Shown here one piece after another: positions 46,807 to 57,222 of a DNA stretch of 64,000 bases. How positions within the stretch are numbered: the stretch's first letter is position 1; every line of letters begins with the position of its first letter. The position numbers and the translations under genes were made by a program. Location of the stretch: contig RBZT01000328.1 in NCBI GenBank assembly GCA_003693705.1, forward strand, positions 1-64,000, written 5' to 3'. A model generated the notes under the pieces. It did no database searches. It was not told where the DNA came from and worked only from the letters and a program-made list of their open reading frames with translations. The stretch is from Polymyxa betae (lineage: Eukaryota; Endomyxa; Phytomyxea; Plasmodiophorida; Plasmodiophoridae).

Positions 46807-48963
46807 TTATTCTGAACTGGGAATTGGTTCCTGAGCTGCTTTAGGGGCAATGTCGACTCGTCTTTGTGAGAAATATTCCCTCTGGGCTTTATAGAACTTG
46901 ATGAGTTGCTCATGAAACGCCAGAATATCCTCCAAACCTGTGCTTCGTTATCATCTCATCTATCATGTTCAGAGTAATATTGAGAACTACCTCGTTGTTT
47001 TCGCAGTCTGCTTCCAAGCTGCTTTATCAGCCTAGGATACAGATCCTCTGCCAAACATCGGGCATTTCCGACCATTGCCCCGCCTTGCGCCTCGACGATT
47101 TCGGGTGCTTTGGACGCCGACGCCAACTGCACCAAATATTCTTCGAAAAGATTTCGAACTCCATTGATCGCAATCGGTAATAGATCGTTGACTGTCGGGT
47201 CGAATAGCCCTGGGTTCAGCACGACCAGCTTCATGTCAATGATGTACTGGTGAATGATATCGTACAATATACGAGCGCTTTTCGTGATATCTAGCTGTTC
47301 ATAATAAGCGATAAGCATAGAATAAGAGATTCACAGGCCTTACTTTGTCCGAGCCTTTGTCTGCATAATCAGCATTGTTAGCTTGTCTAATCCAAGCTTG
47401 TTCAACGACCCAGTTCTCTGCGCGAACCGCCCTAGTTATGGCTTGACGAGCATTGGATAAGAACAGTCGTAAAGCAGATCTCTACAAAATTTAGATCCTG
47501 TTGAATGAGAAGACAGACCGGTCGACCTACAAGATCATCAATGAAGAACCTCTCTAGGACATATGCGAGCTTAATGCCTTGCTTTTCTAGCACTTTACAG
47601 GCAAGAATAGCGAGATGAATACACTGACAGGCAGTACGAAATGGGGTGTCAGAACGAAACACCTATTAGAACTGATCACTAGGTGAAACCAACTTCTGCA
47701 TTCAATAAACCTGATATCGAACGGTATTGCAGTAAACATTCAGCTCAGTAAACGCCCAGGTGAAGAAACACGAATCGCGAGAAGGATCGCGAAATATTCG
47801 CTTAAATTCAACCCATGCCTTTCCAATGGAAGAAAAGACAGTACCGGAAATGTCGGTGATCAGAGAGATCAGATCTCCCGTTGAGCGATTCTGAGCTGTT
47901 GCAAAATCAAATTCATGCTCAATCAGTTCCAACTCATACATACATTGAGCAGTTCGCATCTCACAGCTTCTTTCTTCAAAGAACAAAGCCAGAGATTTAT
48001 CTAAACATCCAAGACGAATCATGTAGGTTAGATAGCGTCTCCTCTCATTTAGCTTTAACGATTGATTCTAAGCCGCATTCATTGTAGGGAGAAACGGATC
48101 GACCCAAGCAAATACCTGAAAAATTTCGCAAGATAAATCGATAATTTTATCTTTTTCGAGATTCAGCATTTCTTTGGCAGCTGCAGCATCGTCAGTTCCA
48201 TGCTCGAGCTTCTTGTAAGCTGATTCGATCACTTCAGTAGCTTGTTCAAGTTTTCTCTCATATCGAAGCAAATTTAGTTCTTCAGCGAGCTCATTGATGA
48301 ATGCGACATAGGGTTGCTGCTTTTTGTTCAGCACATTTTTGTTCGCCGAGCTCTCTTCAGCATCTGGGACATTAATTCAGATCAGAACGTGAGCACCAGG
48401 AATCCAATCACCAGAGTTCATATTTTCAAATGTGTTGATGTCCTGGAGCTTCTTCAGAGAAATTTTATACTGGCTTAGAGCAGTGTGTAAATTCGATAAA
48501 TCGGCTTCGATATCTGTAAAAACAATTAACAAGCTGTAAGCAACCGCAATTGATATTTCGACTTTCAATCTCTTGTGATGTATGAATAAACATCTGGTAA
48601 TGATCGGTGACAAATGTTTTCAAAGCGCCGCTTAACAGTGCTTTCCTATTAGCAAGCTCCTGTTTGTGAGCTTGTTCGTTCTTGTTATGACCAACACGAC
48701 GTTCTAGATACAATTCCAGTTTGAACGACGCCATCCCGAATAGCTCCAATGTTGATCGTAGATTGACGACCGATGCAGTCTGAGCTGTATCTGCCTCGCC
48801 TACACCATTGTCTTTCTGGTCATCGATCCGCTGGGTGTCGCGTTTCCTATGCATAGCTACCGAAGACCAGAATAAGAGCACCGACCGCTGGTGTTAACGT
48901 GGGCATACTTTTGGGTCCTCGGCGAAACACGTCGACTCGGTTGGCGACCGCATCGGAGCGCAT
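46807..48963 (-). CDS. EXO84: Exocyst complex subunit EXO84-like
   Basis: Exo84 is an exocyst subunit that tethers secretory vesicles at the plasma membrane. From the ATG at 48963, an unstructured N-terminus (FRRGPKSMPTLTPA) joins the next exon across a 25-nt intron (48857-48881). The Vps51/Exo84 N-terminal helical signature follows: ELANRKALLSGALKTFV with FIHTSQEIES, then DIEADLSNLHTALSQYKISL. Later come FINELAEELNLLRYERKLEQ with ATEVIESAYKKL (as in the 'LDELDVLIAQRDFEKAVELI' segment of the family), FEERSCEMRTAQ, and a C-terminal cullin-repeat-like helical region ending in FHEQLIKFYKAQREYF. No PH domain is evident between the N-terminal coil and the EXO84 C-terminal region, unlike yeast and animal EXO84. 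A related tethering subunit is the main alternative. Confidence 0.72.
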
Positions 48964-49473
48964 GGAGATCGTCACCGACGTTAAACGTCTCTGATAGCAG
49001 AAATGGCGAATAGCGAAGTGATGTAATGTTACAGGGTTTATGATCTCCTCCTTCTTCGTACAACTTGAAGATCAGCAAACAGTATCATAGATGGCTTTCC
49101 AGCCCATTCGTTTGTCCTTTACCACCAGCCGGGGGCGCCTTCCAAAATTGTTCATTTCATCGCACTTTATGATAGTAAATCATTCTGAGCTAGAAACGGT
49201 CTCTGGACATCAACGTTTAACTGTAGCAGAGCCGAATTCATATTATAATAGAGAGTTCGAACAAGTATGTGCTTCTAGTTGCCGCTCTCTTTCACCTAAT
49301 AAGCACAAGAAATCGCTCAACCATTATTGCTTGAAGGAGAACGTTAATTTGTATAAGAACTGATGTAAAGTGTAGTCAGTAGGTGTAGTTAGAACATTAG
49401 ATGTTGCCACCCCAATAGATTGAAAACTTTTCAAAGTGAAATATCGCACTTTTCCACTGAATCGTCTCAGACA
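48964..49473. promoter_or_regulatory. Divergent intergenic region between EXO84 and YIPF
   Basis: About 510 bases separate the two genes. A 90-residue plus-strand open frame (49091-49363, MAFQPIRLSF) exists, but it has no recognisable domain or intron pattern, and it overlaps the expected promoter of EXO84. I leave it uncalled. Confidence 0.35.
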
Positions 49474-50592
49474 ATGTATTCGGGTTTAGGAGATGATGCC
49501 GCCAAGCCGCTCAGCCCCCATGGCCGTCCACAAGGTATCTTTGTGCTGTAGACCCAGCAACCGTTCGTGACGTTGTCACCAGAAGAAGATCAGCTCGGGA
49601 CGGATGATGACGATTTTCCTGTCGGGCAGATGACATCGTCCTGTGGGCTCGATGCAGAATCCATCTTCATTAACTGAATGATTTTATGCAGATGACCCGC
49701 CAAAGAATGATTCATCGAAACCCGGCCCAAGCCAGAACTCAATCCGGGACGGATTTGTCGCCGCCATCAACCCCAACGCTAGCTTCTGGAAGCTGGATTT
49801 TTATCGCTCGTTTTTTGACACTGATGACCAACAGGCTCGTTCAATGTTAGAATTAGGTGTTTAAATTGAACGAGTATGATAGGTGGCAACTCGGTTGTTG
49901 CGAGCTTTGAATCCGAAAGGACTTCCAATCTATGCTGATCAGAGCCTAACAGCTGACGTTGAGTCGGGTGCTAAAGCACAACCAGAACTCTGCGGTTCGG
50001 GTTTATAGTTTTAGGAATTATATTAAATGTTTTTTAGGGCCATTCTGGGTGGTAACCACACTGATTATTCTGTTAGCGATCCTTGGAAATCTCTCGACCT
50101 ATCTGCTATCAGATACGGTCAGTAATCCCGATGTTAAAAAGCTTGTCATTGCCTCGGTTGGTGTTATCGCTGTTGAAGTATTCTACGCTTATTTGATCGC
50201 GTCTTTAGTCGATTCTATATTCATTCTTTGCTCTGGTTCCGACCATTATGTGGTTCTTTATTCGCCGTCTGGAGGCCAGCTTTACCCTCACCGAGCTTAT
50301 CAGCGTTTATGGGTATTCGTTAACGGTTTTCATTCCAGCCAGTGTACGTGTGGCGGTTTCTCTGATCATCAGTTGGATTTGACTTTCACAGATGTTTTGC
50401 GTGTTGAATGTTGAGTTCCTGCGCTGGATTATAATCGCGGCTGCCTGTTTGCTATCATGTCTGGTCGTGTTCAAACATATAACCAGCCGGATCGTGGATG
50501 AATCATTGATTAAGCGAGGCGTGTTCATTGCCCTGCTTGTGGTTCCACATCTTTGCTTAGCTATTTATATGAAAATTGAGCACTTTTCTTAA
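49474..50592 (+). CDS. YIPF1/2-type Yip1-domain Golgi membrane protein
   Basis: Yip1-family proteins are five-pass Golgi/ER membrane proteins that interact with Rab GTPases. The start at 49474 gives MYSGLGDDAAKPLSP and an acidic N-terminus. FWKLDFYRSFFDTD is the conserved motif before the membrane domain in YIPF1/2. ELCGPFWVVTTLIILLAILG matches 'PDLYGPFWI..TL'. LTELISVYGYSLTVFIPAS and a last helix pair (FLRWIIIAAACLLSCLVVF, IALLVVPHLCLAIYM) complete it. Introns are short: 49535-49581 (47 nt) and about 52 nt before SILYSFFALVPTIMW. One junction (DDQQ|VATRLL, about 49835-49880) works only with a GC-AG intron. The collinear motifs make the subfamily assignment strong. Confidence 0.88.
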
Positions 50593-50629
50593 GAACATAA
50601 ATTTTATAAGGTTATGACGTCTTTAGCGT

Positions 50630-51424
50630 TCAACTCGTAATGGGCTCCATTGTTGTCTGAGCCGTAGTTGTTATCATTTTGGAGATGCCAATCGGATTGC
50701 CTTCATTGACTTGACCCGCGTATTTCGTCCTAATCTCAAGAACTCGTTTCTGTGTGGCGTAAAGACAGGACTCTAAGCAGGTGCTCTGATGCTCGAATCT
50801 ATTCAAGTTTCCACCACATCCACCCCATTGGAAGGGAACGCATTCGCCCTGTTCAGTGGAGAAAGCATAGCGCTGGAAGTCACCCGTACAAATACCTGGA
50901 TCGGGCTTTGCTGTACAGTATTCGTAAAAGGGGTCGTTAAACGGTAAGTTCATCATCATCTCTCGCACATAAGCTCGCTGCTGCTTTTTGTCATCTTCGT
51001 CTTCGCTCTCTTCGTCCGCTTGTTTATGATCTTGAGTTGTGCCGTTATCAGTTTGGTTTGGCGTGTTGCTGTATGATTCCTTATTGTGGTCAGTGTTTTG
51101 ACCTTTCATTGCTCTTTGTGATCTATCGTGCTGCTGTTCGCCAACATCTGTGTCGTTGTCTTGTTCCGAAAGAGCTTCAAAATCTATTCCCTTGTCTGAT
51201 GCAGTTGCCAAATCGATCAGGTCACTTTCTTCATCATTGGCATCAATAAAGCCCGGATTCTGCAGTAGTAGGAATGCAATGCATAGATATGCAATAGCAG
51301 CGCCTGATTGATAGTATCCCATTTGGTCCTGTGTTTTCCAAGTTTGTCCATCACTGCATTCAGGCCCTGTGACTATCCATTGGCTACTGCTACAAGAGAT
51401 ACGGGAGTCAGAATTATTGAACAT
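50630..51424 (-). CDS. Membrane-anchored protein with one Kunitz/BPTI domain
   Basis: A single open frame of 264 residues. An N-terminal hydrophobic segment (about 37-54, YYQSGAAIAYLCIAFLLL) suggests a signal anchor. A long acidic, Glu/Asp/Gln/Asn-rich region (about 60-150) follows, then a Kunitz domain. The six cysteines are at 170, 179, 195, 203, 216 and 220; their spacings (9, 16, 8, 13, 4) equal those of bovine BPTI. The diagnostic FQWGGCGGNLNRF is intact. The residue in the P1 position (after the second Cys) is Thr, not Lys/Arg, so trypsin-like inhibition is not expected. Kunitz domains are common in animals and their relatives and rare in fungi, so this is informative about lineage or transfer. 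An upstream exon cannot be ruled out. Confidence 0.85.
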   Translation of the reverse strand: MFNNSDSRISCSSSQWIVTGPECSDGQTWKTQDQMGYYQSGAAIAYLCIAFLLLQNPGFIDANDEESDLIDLATASDKGIDFEALSEQDNDTDVGEQQHDRSQRAMKGQNTDHNKESYSNTPNQTDNGTTQDHKQADEESEDEDDKKQQRAYVREMMMNLPFNDPFYEYCTAKPDPGICTGDFQRYAFSTEQGECVPFQWGGCGGNLNRFEHQSTCLESCLYATQKRVLEIRTKYAGQVNEGNPIGISKMITTTAQTTMEPITS

Positions 51425-51805
51425 TATCTGAAAAGATATCTTTATACAAGGGATCTTTGAATGTCGAGACTGTCCATCGCGCCGTGTTAACTTTTATTCA
51501 AGATCTCCAGCAGCTATGGTCCTATGTTGGCTGTTTCAATTTGATATTTGGAGCTTTCTATTTTAAATTTTAAGATATCTAGATCAGAAGAAGAAAAGGA
51601 CAATCCTCTTCGTCAATCGAGAGAATTTGAAACCCTTCTGAGAATGAGGACTTGCTGGCCGCTCCAGGTCGGAATGTAAACCTTTCCGTCCATGATCCTT
51701 TTTGAGCCTTTAGGCTTTTTGCATCCTCTTTTTTCCAATCAAAACCTTTCGGATCTTGAGCTGAATTTCAGAATTAACACATTTGTTGTGAGCTATAAAG
51801 TCAAC
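51425..51805. other. Short intergenic region
   Basis: These 380 bases lie between two minus-strand genes. I see nothing supported in them. Confidence 0.4.
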
Positions 51806-53975
51806 TCAACCTTCAACAAGCTGATCGTTCACATAATTCCTAGTAATTATCTCTCCGTTTGATAGGGAAATTACAGCCCGCCCATTTCTCAAGAAATCAA
51901 TGAATTCACCCTCGAATGACGTCCCATCGGCTAGGCGGCAGATTGCCTTGCCATTCAGCTTTCCGTCTGGGAGCAACACTTTACCAAAGCATTCGATTCC
52001 GCATCGATTACGATTACCAATCCATTGACCCTCGATTGAGACTTTGGCATGAGCATAAAGGAATTTGCCCGAGCCAGTACGACGTCCTTGGACCCAATCG
52101 CCATCATACACGTTCCCGTTCTGGTATACCATGACACCGTTTCCATTGGCAACATCCTCCTCCCAATTGCCTGTATAGTCAGATCAATCCAGAGCGGACA
52201 GAGCTGTCTGTACTTCACGAACCGATGTACCTTCTCCTGCCAAAATTCAGCGCACCGAACCCAGATCGAGCTGATCGCAGGAAGCGCCCCGAATAAATCA
52301 ATGACGTCTGGGACTGTGTATAGATACCATCACCCGACATTTCATCCTGTTCCCAGGCGCCCTACATTGCTTTAGCCTGCAATTATCATCAATAATTTGC
52401 AGCTCTTGCCGCATAAACGGTGCCATCGATCCAGGTCATGGTTCCTTGACCATGGCGATGTTCGCCTGAAACCTGGCCTTCATATCGCCCACCGTCTTTA
52501 AAATATAGAACACCTGATCGACCATCCCCGCTGCTGCCACCAAAATCGCCTTCAAATCGTGTACCAGACTGTACGAATTGAATCTCACAGTGACCTATCA
52601 AAACTGACATTACCCAAGGAAACACACTTTAGTAAAAGCCTGATTCGGAAATTACGAAACTAAATTCGGAAAATGCCAAAGATGGGAGCCTAATGGCGAA
52701 ATACAGACCTGACAGCCATCCTTCTATCCAGGTTCCGATATGAATCTCTCCAATCTCACTATATGTAAGTCGACCTTGACCATGCGCAACCCCATTCCTA
52801 AAATACCCTTCATAATGATCTGTAACGTTGATCAATGATGATCTACAATGCCATAGAGAGGTAGACCCGACCTCCTCCAGACCAGAACATTCGTCCGAAT
52901 CCCATGATGTTCCCATCGCAGAACTGACCACGGTACTGATTGCAGGCGGCGTCGGGGCCGTTATTCGATGATTGGGTCAGGACGCCAGAGCCCAAGATCC
53001 GCCCGTTGAAAAAGTCGCCTACATATCGGTCGCCGTTGCCGAACTCCAGCTCTCCACGTCCATGCTGGCAATTATGTCGCCAGGAGCCAGTATAGCGCAT
53101 GCCTGTTGCTAAATCGACCATGACGCCGTATCCATTCACTAATTGAAGTCTCAGAAACGACACCAAGATATTCTGAAGTGTTTACACATATCATTCTTCC
53201 ATTGACCCTCGAAGATCAAATTATCGATCTTATATCGCCCCTCGCCGTTTCGGGCACCGTCCATTAATGGCGCCCCGGTCCACTGCCCGTAGAAACGAGC
53301 CGGTGTTTGCTCTTCGACCTCATCGTCAAAATCATCCTCGTCATCATCCTCGTCCTCATCATCTTCGTCTTCTACCGTCGCCTCTTCTTGATTCGAGCTC
53401 ACCTAAGAAGGCCGTAAATCAAAGACAATTTTGTGTTCGGGTTCAAATGCCTTTAGGGCATTAAACTGTTCGATCATGGCCTCCTCTGTTCGGTATCCAA
53501 CACTGGCTCTTCTGAGACATGTCACCCATTTCTGACATTCTTCATCGTTCGATGCCTTCAGAGAGATCTTCGACTTGCCGGGATTAAAAATCGAGATGAT
53601 GCCGGCGACCTGGCCCCTGATAAGATAGCCCGAGTTTAAGATGCAAAAAATCTCTTGGCGAGAGGTTTTTTCGTCCGAAACAAGCAGCTGGCTGCCTTTC
53701 AGCTGAAAGTAACGCTTGGTCCAGGATTCTGATGGTTTGCTGCCAGATGCTGCTGCTGTGTATCCATATTGACAGACCATGAGCTCTCCTTCAATAATGA
53801 TAAAGTCGGGGGTTTTCTGACATCCTGAAAGAGGTGATATCAGAAGATCTGAGGGATCTGTCCGCTGAGGCGGCTGCCCTAACAGAGCCAATGCTGGCGG
53901 TTTAACCTTAGTTGCCTGCATACAGAACACGTAGCCTGAAAGCTTTACTTGGGCATGCGCCAAAGCAGCCCTCAA
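51806..53975 (-). CDS. PH-domain protein with MORN repeats
   Basis: The start at 53975 (MRAALAHAQVKLSGYV) leads to a PH-like domain (about residues 50-165): IIIEGELMVCQYG, WTKRYFQLKGSQLLVSDEKT and EECQKWVTCLRRA. A 24-nt intron (53403-53426) joins HKI to VSSNQEEATVEDED, skipping an in-frame stop that would otherwise end the frame. A poly-acidic stretch precedes at least ten MORN-like repeats (ARNGEGRYKIDNLIFEGQW, QHGRGELEFGNGDRYVGDF, AHGQGRLTY, RHGQGTMTWIDG, GNGVMVYQNGNVYDGDW, RTGSGKFLY and others). MORN repeats bind phospholipids or act as scaffolds, often at membranes or the cytoskeleton. I know no standard family with this PH-acidic-MORN order. If the microintron is wrong, this is two adjacent genes. 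Confidence 0.7.
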
Positions 53976-54234
53976 AAAATCTCATTTATGAGGTAATTCC
54001 ATTTTATTTTCATGGTTTTACTAGTAAGCTGATGGCGATAAACATTTATTTATGTTTTAACCTTGAAGAGACAGTTGCCAAATCAACTGTAGCCAATTGA
54101 TGCTACGAAGTAAATGGGATTCGTTCCTTTTGTTTGTTAAGGTTGTTCAGGGTTTTGTGGGTTGAGCATCGACAGTAACGCGCGGCCTTCCTCGTTAGAT
54201 TGTCAATTTTGAAGAAGTTTCGAAGTTCATTTGG
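53976..54234. promoter_or_regulatory. Divergent intergenic region before SLX1
   Basis: This 260-base gap lies between divergently transcribed genes. No coding or RNA signal is seen. Confidence 0.35.
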
Positions 54235-55477
54235 GTGGTGAAGCCTTGGTCAGTTTGGATGCAATGTAAGCAACACAATCCTCTTTGGCTACCAAACCAG
54301 CCACATAACTCCTGTTATTTGCTTTGCCCTCAAGCTGAACTGGATTTGGACAACACTGAGCGTGTCTGCCTACCCAGCCATCAGTATATCGGGTTCACCA
54401 ATAACCCCCCTCGTCGCCTTCGTCAGCATAATCGCGAGATCAAGGGTGGTGCTCGACATACTTCTCGCTTGGCTCCTTGGCAGATGATTTGTGTCATTGT
54501 TGGATTTCCTACACAAACTGCAGCCCTTCAATTTGAATGGGCCTGGCAGGTCGTGGTGCACGTCAATATCCATTCAATTCCCGATTCATAGTCTTTCAGC
54601 ATCCCAGACATAGTAGCCGTTTGCGACCAATTTATGGGCAATTTACGACATGGCTTCGGCGTTCAGGAAGTAATGTTCGGAAGCGTCAGAGTGGCGTTCA
54701 TGGCACAGCAATAGGCGTTACGTCATTGTTTGCTAAATTTGCTCTTCTACATTCTATGATTCAAATATCGCCATGGTCACATTTCGATCTTCATCTTAGG
54801 TTTCCGGCTGCCCTGCTTGATTATTTGTCACACATCTCACTTAAGCCTGCAGGTATCTCCACCCTTTATGCAATTTGTTCCTCGAGGTGTGTCCAGACCT
54901 AATTGAAAACGTGAAGCTGTCGTCAGCAACGTACTCCTTTGGATATTTCACAGATATCATGCTGCTGTCGTTTGCCAGCTCCGCTATTGATGATGGTGCT
55001 GTTCCGTATTTTACTGCTATCAACATTGTAATATTTTGTTCAGAAGATATCGACGAACAGACGGACAAGAAATGTCATCTTTGTTTTAATCATAAAACCA
55101 GTGCTGTGAGTAATGGAATGCGTTTTATGGAAATTCTGATAGATCAGTTTCAGACTAAATTCGGTTGCTGTGAACATTGTAAATGTATCATGCATATTAC
55201 TTGTCTGTGGATATCTTCGCTTCGCGACCAGTTGTTACCTTCACAAGTAATTTGCCCTAAGTGCAATGAATCAGTTTCGTGGTCGACATTCCTTGGCAGA
55301 AACAAGTTCGTTTGTAGCATCCATCATGTATCGTTTCCCTTAGTCCATGACAGAGAAATTATTGCAGACGTGTCGCTCGCGACCTTGATCAAAGACCAGC
55401 CCGGCTCTGACCATGAAAACCGTTCAGATCCCACTAACTATTACGACCTTGTCAGCGATTGCGATTCAGAAGATTGA
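54235..55477 (+). CDS. SLX1: SLX1 structure-specific endonuclease subunit
   Basis: Slx1 is the catalytic GIY-YIG nuclease of Slx1-Slx4, which cuts branched DNA such as Holliday junctions. The nuclease fold is seen as [47 protein letters not shown] (with the conserved Arg) and ALQFEWAWQ (with the catalytic Glu). An intron (about 54550-54600) joins to [10 protein letters not shown], then a middle region. The C-terminal zinc-binding domain reads [25 protein letters not shown] and [12 protein letters not shown], a RING/PHD-like Cys/His pattern typical of SLX1, and an acidic tail closes the protein. The segment between YLLC and YIGFT is longer than usual; a 21-nt in-frame piece (54364-54384, gt...ag) may be a retained or microintron. 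The start at 54235 is the first plausible ATG. Confidence 0.93.
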
Positions 55478-55762
55478 TTCCCCGATCTATAAAGTGCAAA
55501 CATTATAAATATTGAGTAATCCAATGGACATCGCATGTAAGCAGATATGCAAATAGCGAATCAGAATAGTATATGACTGAATAACTGTATAGAATGCCAT
55601 TAGATCAGAATACGAAAGATTTTATCGTGATTCACACAAATATCATCTATCTCACCATCTGACTGTAAATTGAAATTGCGCGCCTTGTTATCATCAGATT
55701 CAATACGATTCTCCTTGTTAGCTCTATCTTCGTACCCTCGACCGCGATTACCTTTACTGGCG
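55478..55762. other. Intergenic region before the NuSAP-like gene
   Basis: AT-rich 3' flank of SLX1 and upstream region of the next plus-strand gene. A minus-strand open frame (55600-55842) crosses the next gene's start and is rejected. Nothing else is supported. Confidence 0.4.
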
Positions 55763-57172
55763 ATGTTGGACGAACAACAGCTTCTGGGCATGCCCAGGCG
55801 CGAACTCCAAGATCTTGCTAAGGCCAACGGGATTCGTGCCAACCTTAAGGTGCCTTACAAATCCTACTGATTTAGTCGCCTGTTTTTATAGTTGATCCTT
55901 TAGTCATCTGAAATTATAAAGAAGCTGCTTTCGTCAAAGGAAATCAAAAGTGTCGACGAAAACTCTGTTGAAAACATTGGCGATGAAAATGGTGCTTCTG
56001 GCGATGCCGACAAGGGTATAGATTCGGGTCTTATAAAGCATTCAGATCAAGGAGAAGGCTCCGAACCATCAGAAGCTGGTATGAAAGAACAGATACCTGA
56101 TAAGGCTCAGATCGACCCTAAATGCCCCGCTCTAAAAGACCAATTAGAATCTGCAAGAGAAGGCTCCGAATCACCAGAAGCCGATTTGAAAGAACAGATA
56201 CCAGTTTCTGAGCCTCAGATTGATCCTCAACGCCCCGCTATAGAGAACCAGTTAGAATCTGAAGGAGAAGGCTCCGAACCATCAGAAGCTGAAATGACAG
56301 AACAGATACCTGATTCTGAGACTCAGATTGAGCCTCAATTCCCCGCTTTAAAAAATCAGTTAGAATCTGCGAAAGAGGAAATTATAAATCCGGTTGCCAA
56401 CCCTGTGTCTGATATCTTTCCGGAAAATGAAGGATCTCAGGAAGAGAACTCTGTAAATGGACCTGCTCTTTCTGCTGCCTTTTCATCGCTTTCTCCCCGA
56501 TCTGTTCATGTTTCCGATCAAGAGCCTGAATGCGAAGAGGCGAATTCTGGTAATGATATGGAACGGGATGTCGTGAAAGAATCATCGCGAGCTGATGCTG
56601 AAGTGTCAGAGAATGTTCAGGAAGCTCTAGACACATATAGGAAGATAGCTATGGAATCGTCTGCTGCATTAGATAACCATGGCTGCAAAATTCCAGAAAC
56701 TCCAGCCTCTAAAAAAACTGCTGTCTCGACCCAGAAGAAAGCTACTGGCAAGAATGACCCGGCTTCTGCCAAAACAATCAAACCAAAGTTTGATCTACAA
56801 GAAAGTCTCTCTAGACCAATTAACTGGGAAATGAAGAAAGGTCGGTTTTGGCAATTGCGATTACATCTGCTATCCAGCCTATTTTATGTTCACTTAGGTC
56901 CCCTACCGCCGGTTTCCGTTCAGATTTTAGAGGATCCAAACCGCCTATGCCTTTGGTCGCCATCCAGAATGGCTGAACGGAAAAAAGAATTCAAGAATAA
57001 CGATTTTGGCGGTACGAAGAGGCGACTGGAGGGATATCTGGCTGATGGTTAGCTAAATCACTTGTTCTGAATACCTTGACATTCAATTCGTATAGGACGT
57101 TCAAAGCTTAGCGAAACGGTTCGTGATCACAGAAAAGCTCAAGAAGCAATTGAGGTTCAAGATAAATTATAA
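55763..57172 (+). CDS. NuSAP-like microtubule-associated protein with SAP domain
   Basis: NuSAP proteins bind DNA through an N-terminal SAP domain and stabilise spindle microtubules through a conserved C-terminal region. The ATG at 55763 begins a SAP domain (DEQQLLGMPRRELQDLAKAN, then, across the intron 55849-55902, KSSEIIKKLL). A long acidic region has three 36-residue repeats (nucleotides 56054-56374). The C-terminal segment KFDLQESLSRPINWEMKKG, joined by a short intron to PLPPVSV, matches the 'FDLKASL.R.LNW....G' motif of the NuSAP microtubule-binding domain. A Lys/Glu-rich helix (AERKKEFKNNDFGGTKRRLE) and a last exon (RSKLSETVRDHRKAQ) follow, with the stop at 57170-57172. The ends are family-like; the acidic repeats are not. 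A generic SAP protein is the alternative. Confidence 0.75.
56054..56374 (+). repeat. Three tandem ~108-bp coding repeats in the NuSAP-like gene
   Basis: The repeated peptide runs EGSEPSEAxMKEQIPD, then SETQIxPQxPALKNQLESAK, with about one-third of positions varying between copies. A partial copy follows in the sequence. All copies keep the frame and make the region strongly acidic and probably disordered. Confidence 0.8.
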
Positions 57173-57222
57173 ATTTTATACTTGTGATGGTAGATTTATA
57201 CAGTATTTGACAATGTCGTCTA

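Noticed and set aside
49091..49363. 90-residue plus-strand open frame
   Set aside because: Lies in a divergent promoter region, no homology-like pattern; kept only as a note.
56382..56636. Minus-strand open frame inside the NuSAP-like gene
   Set aside because: Antisense shadow of the acidic repeats.
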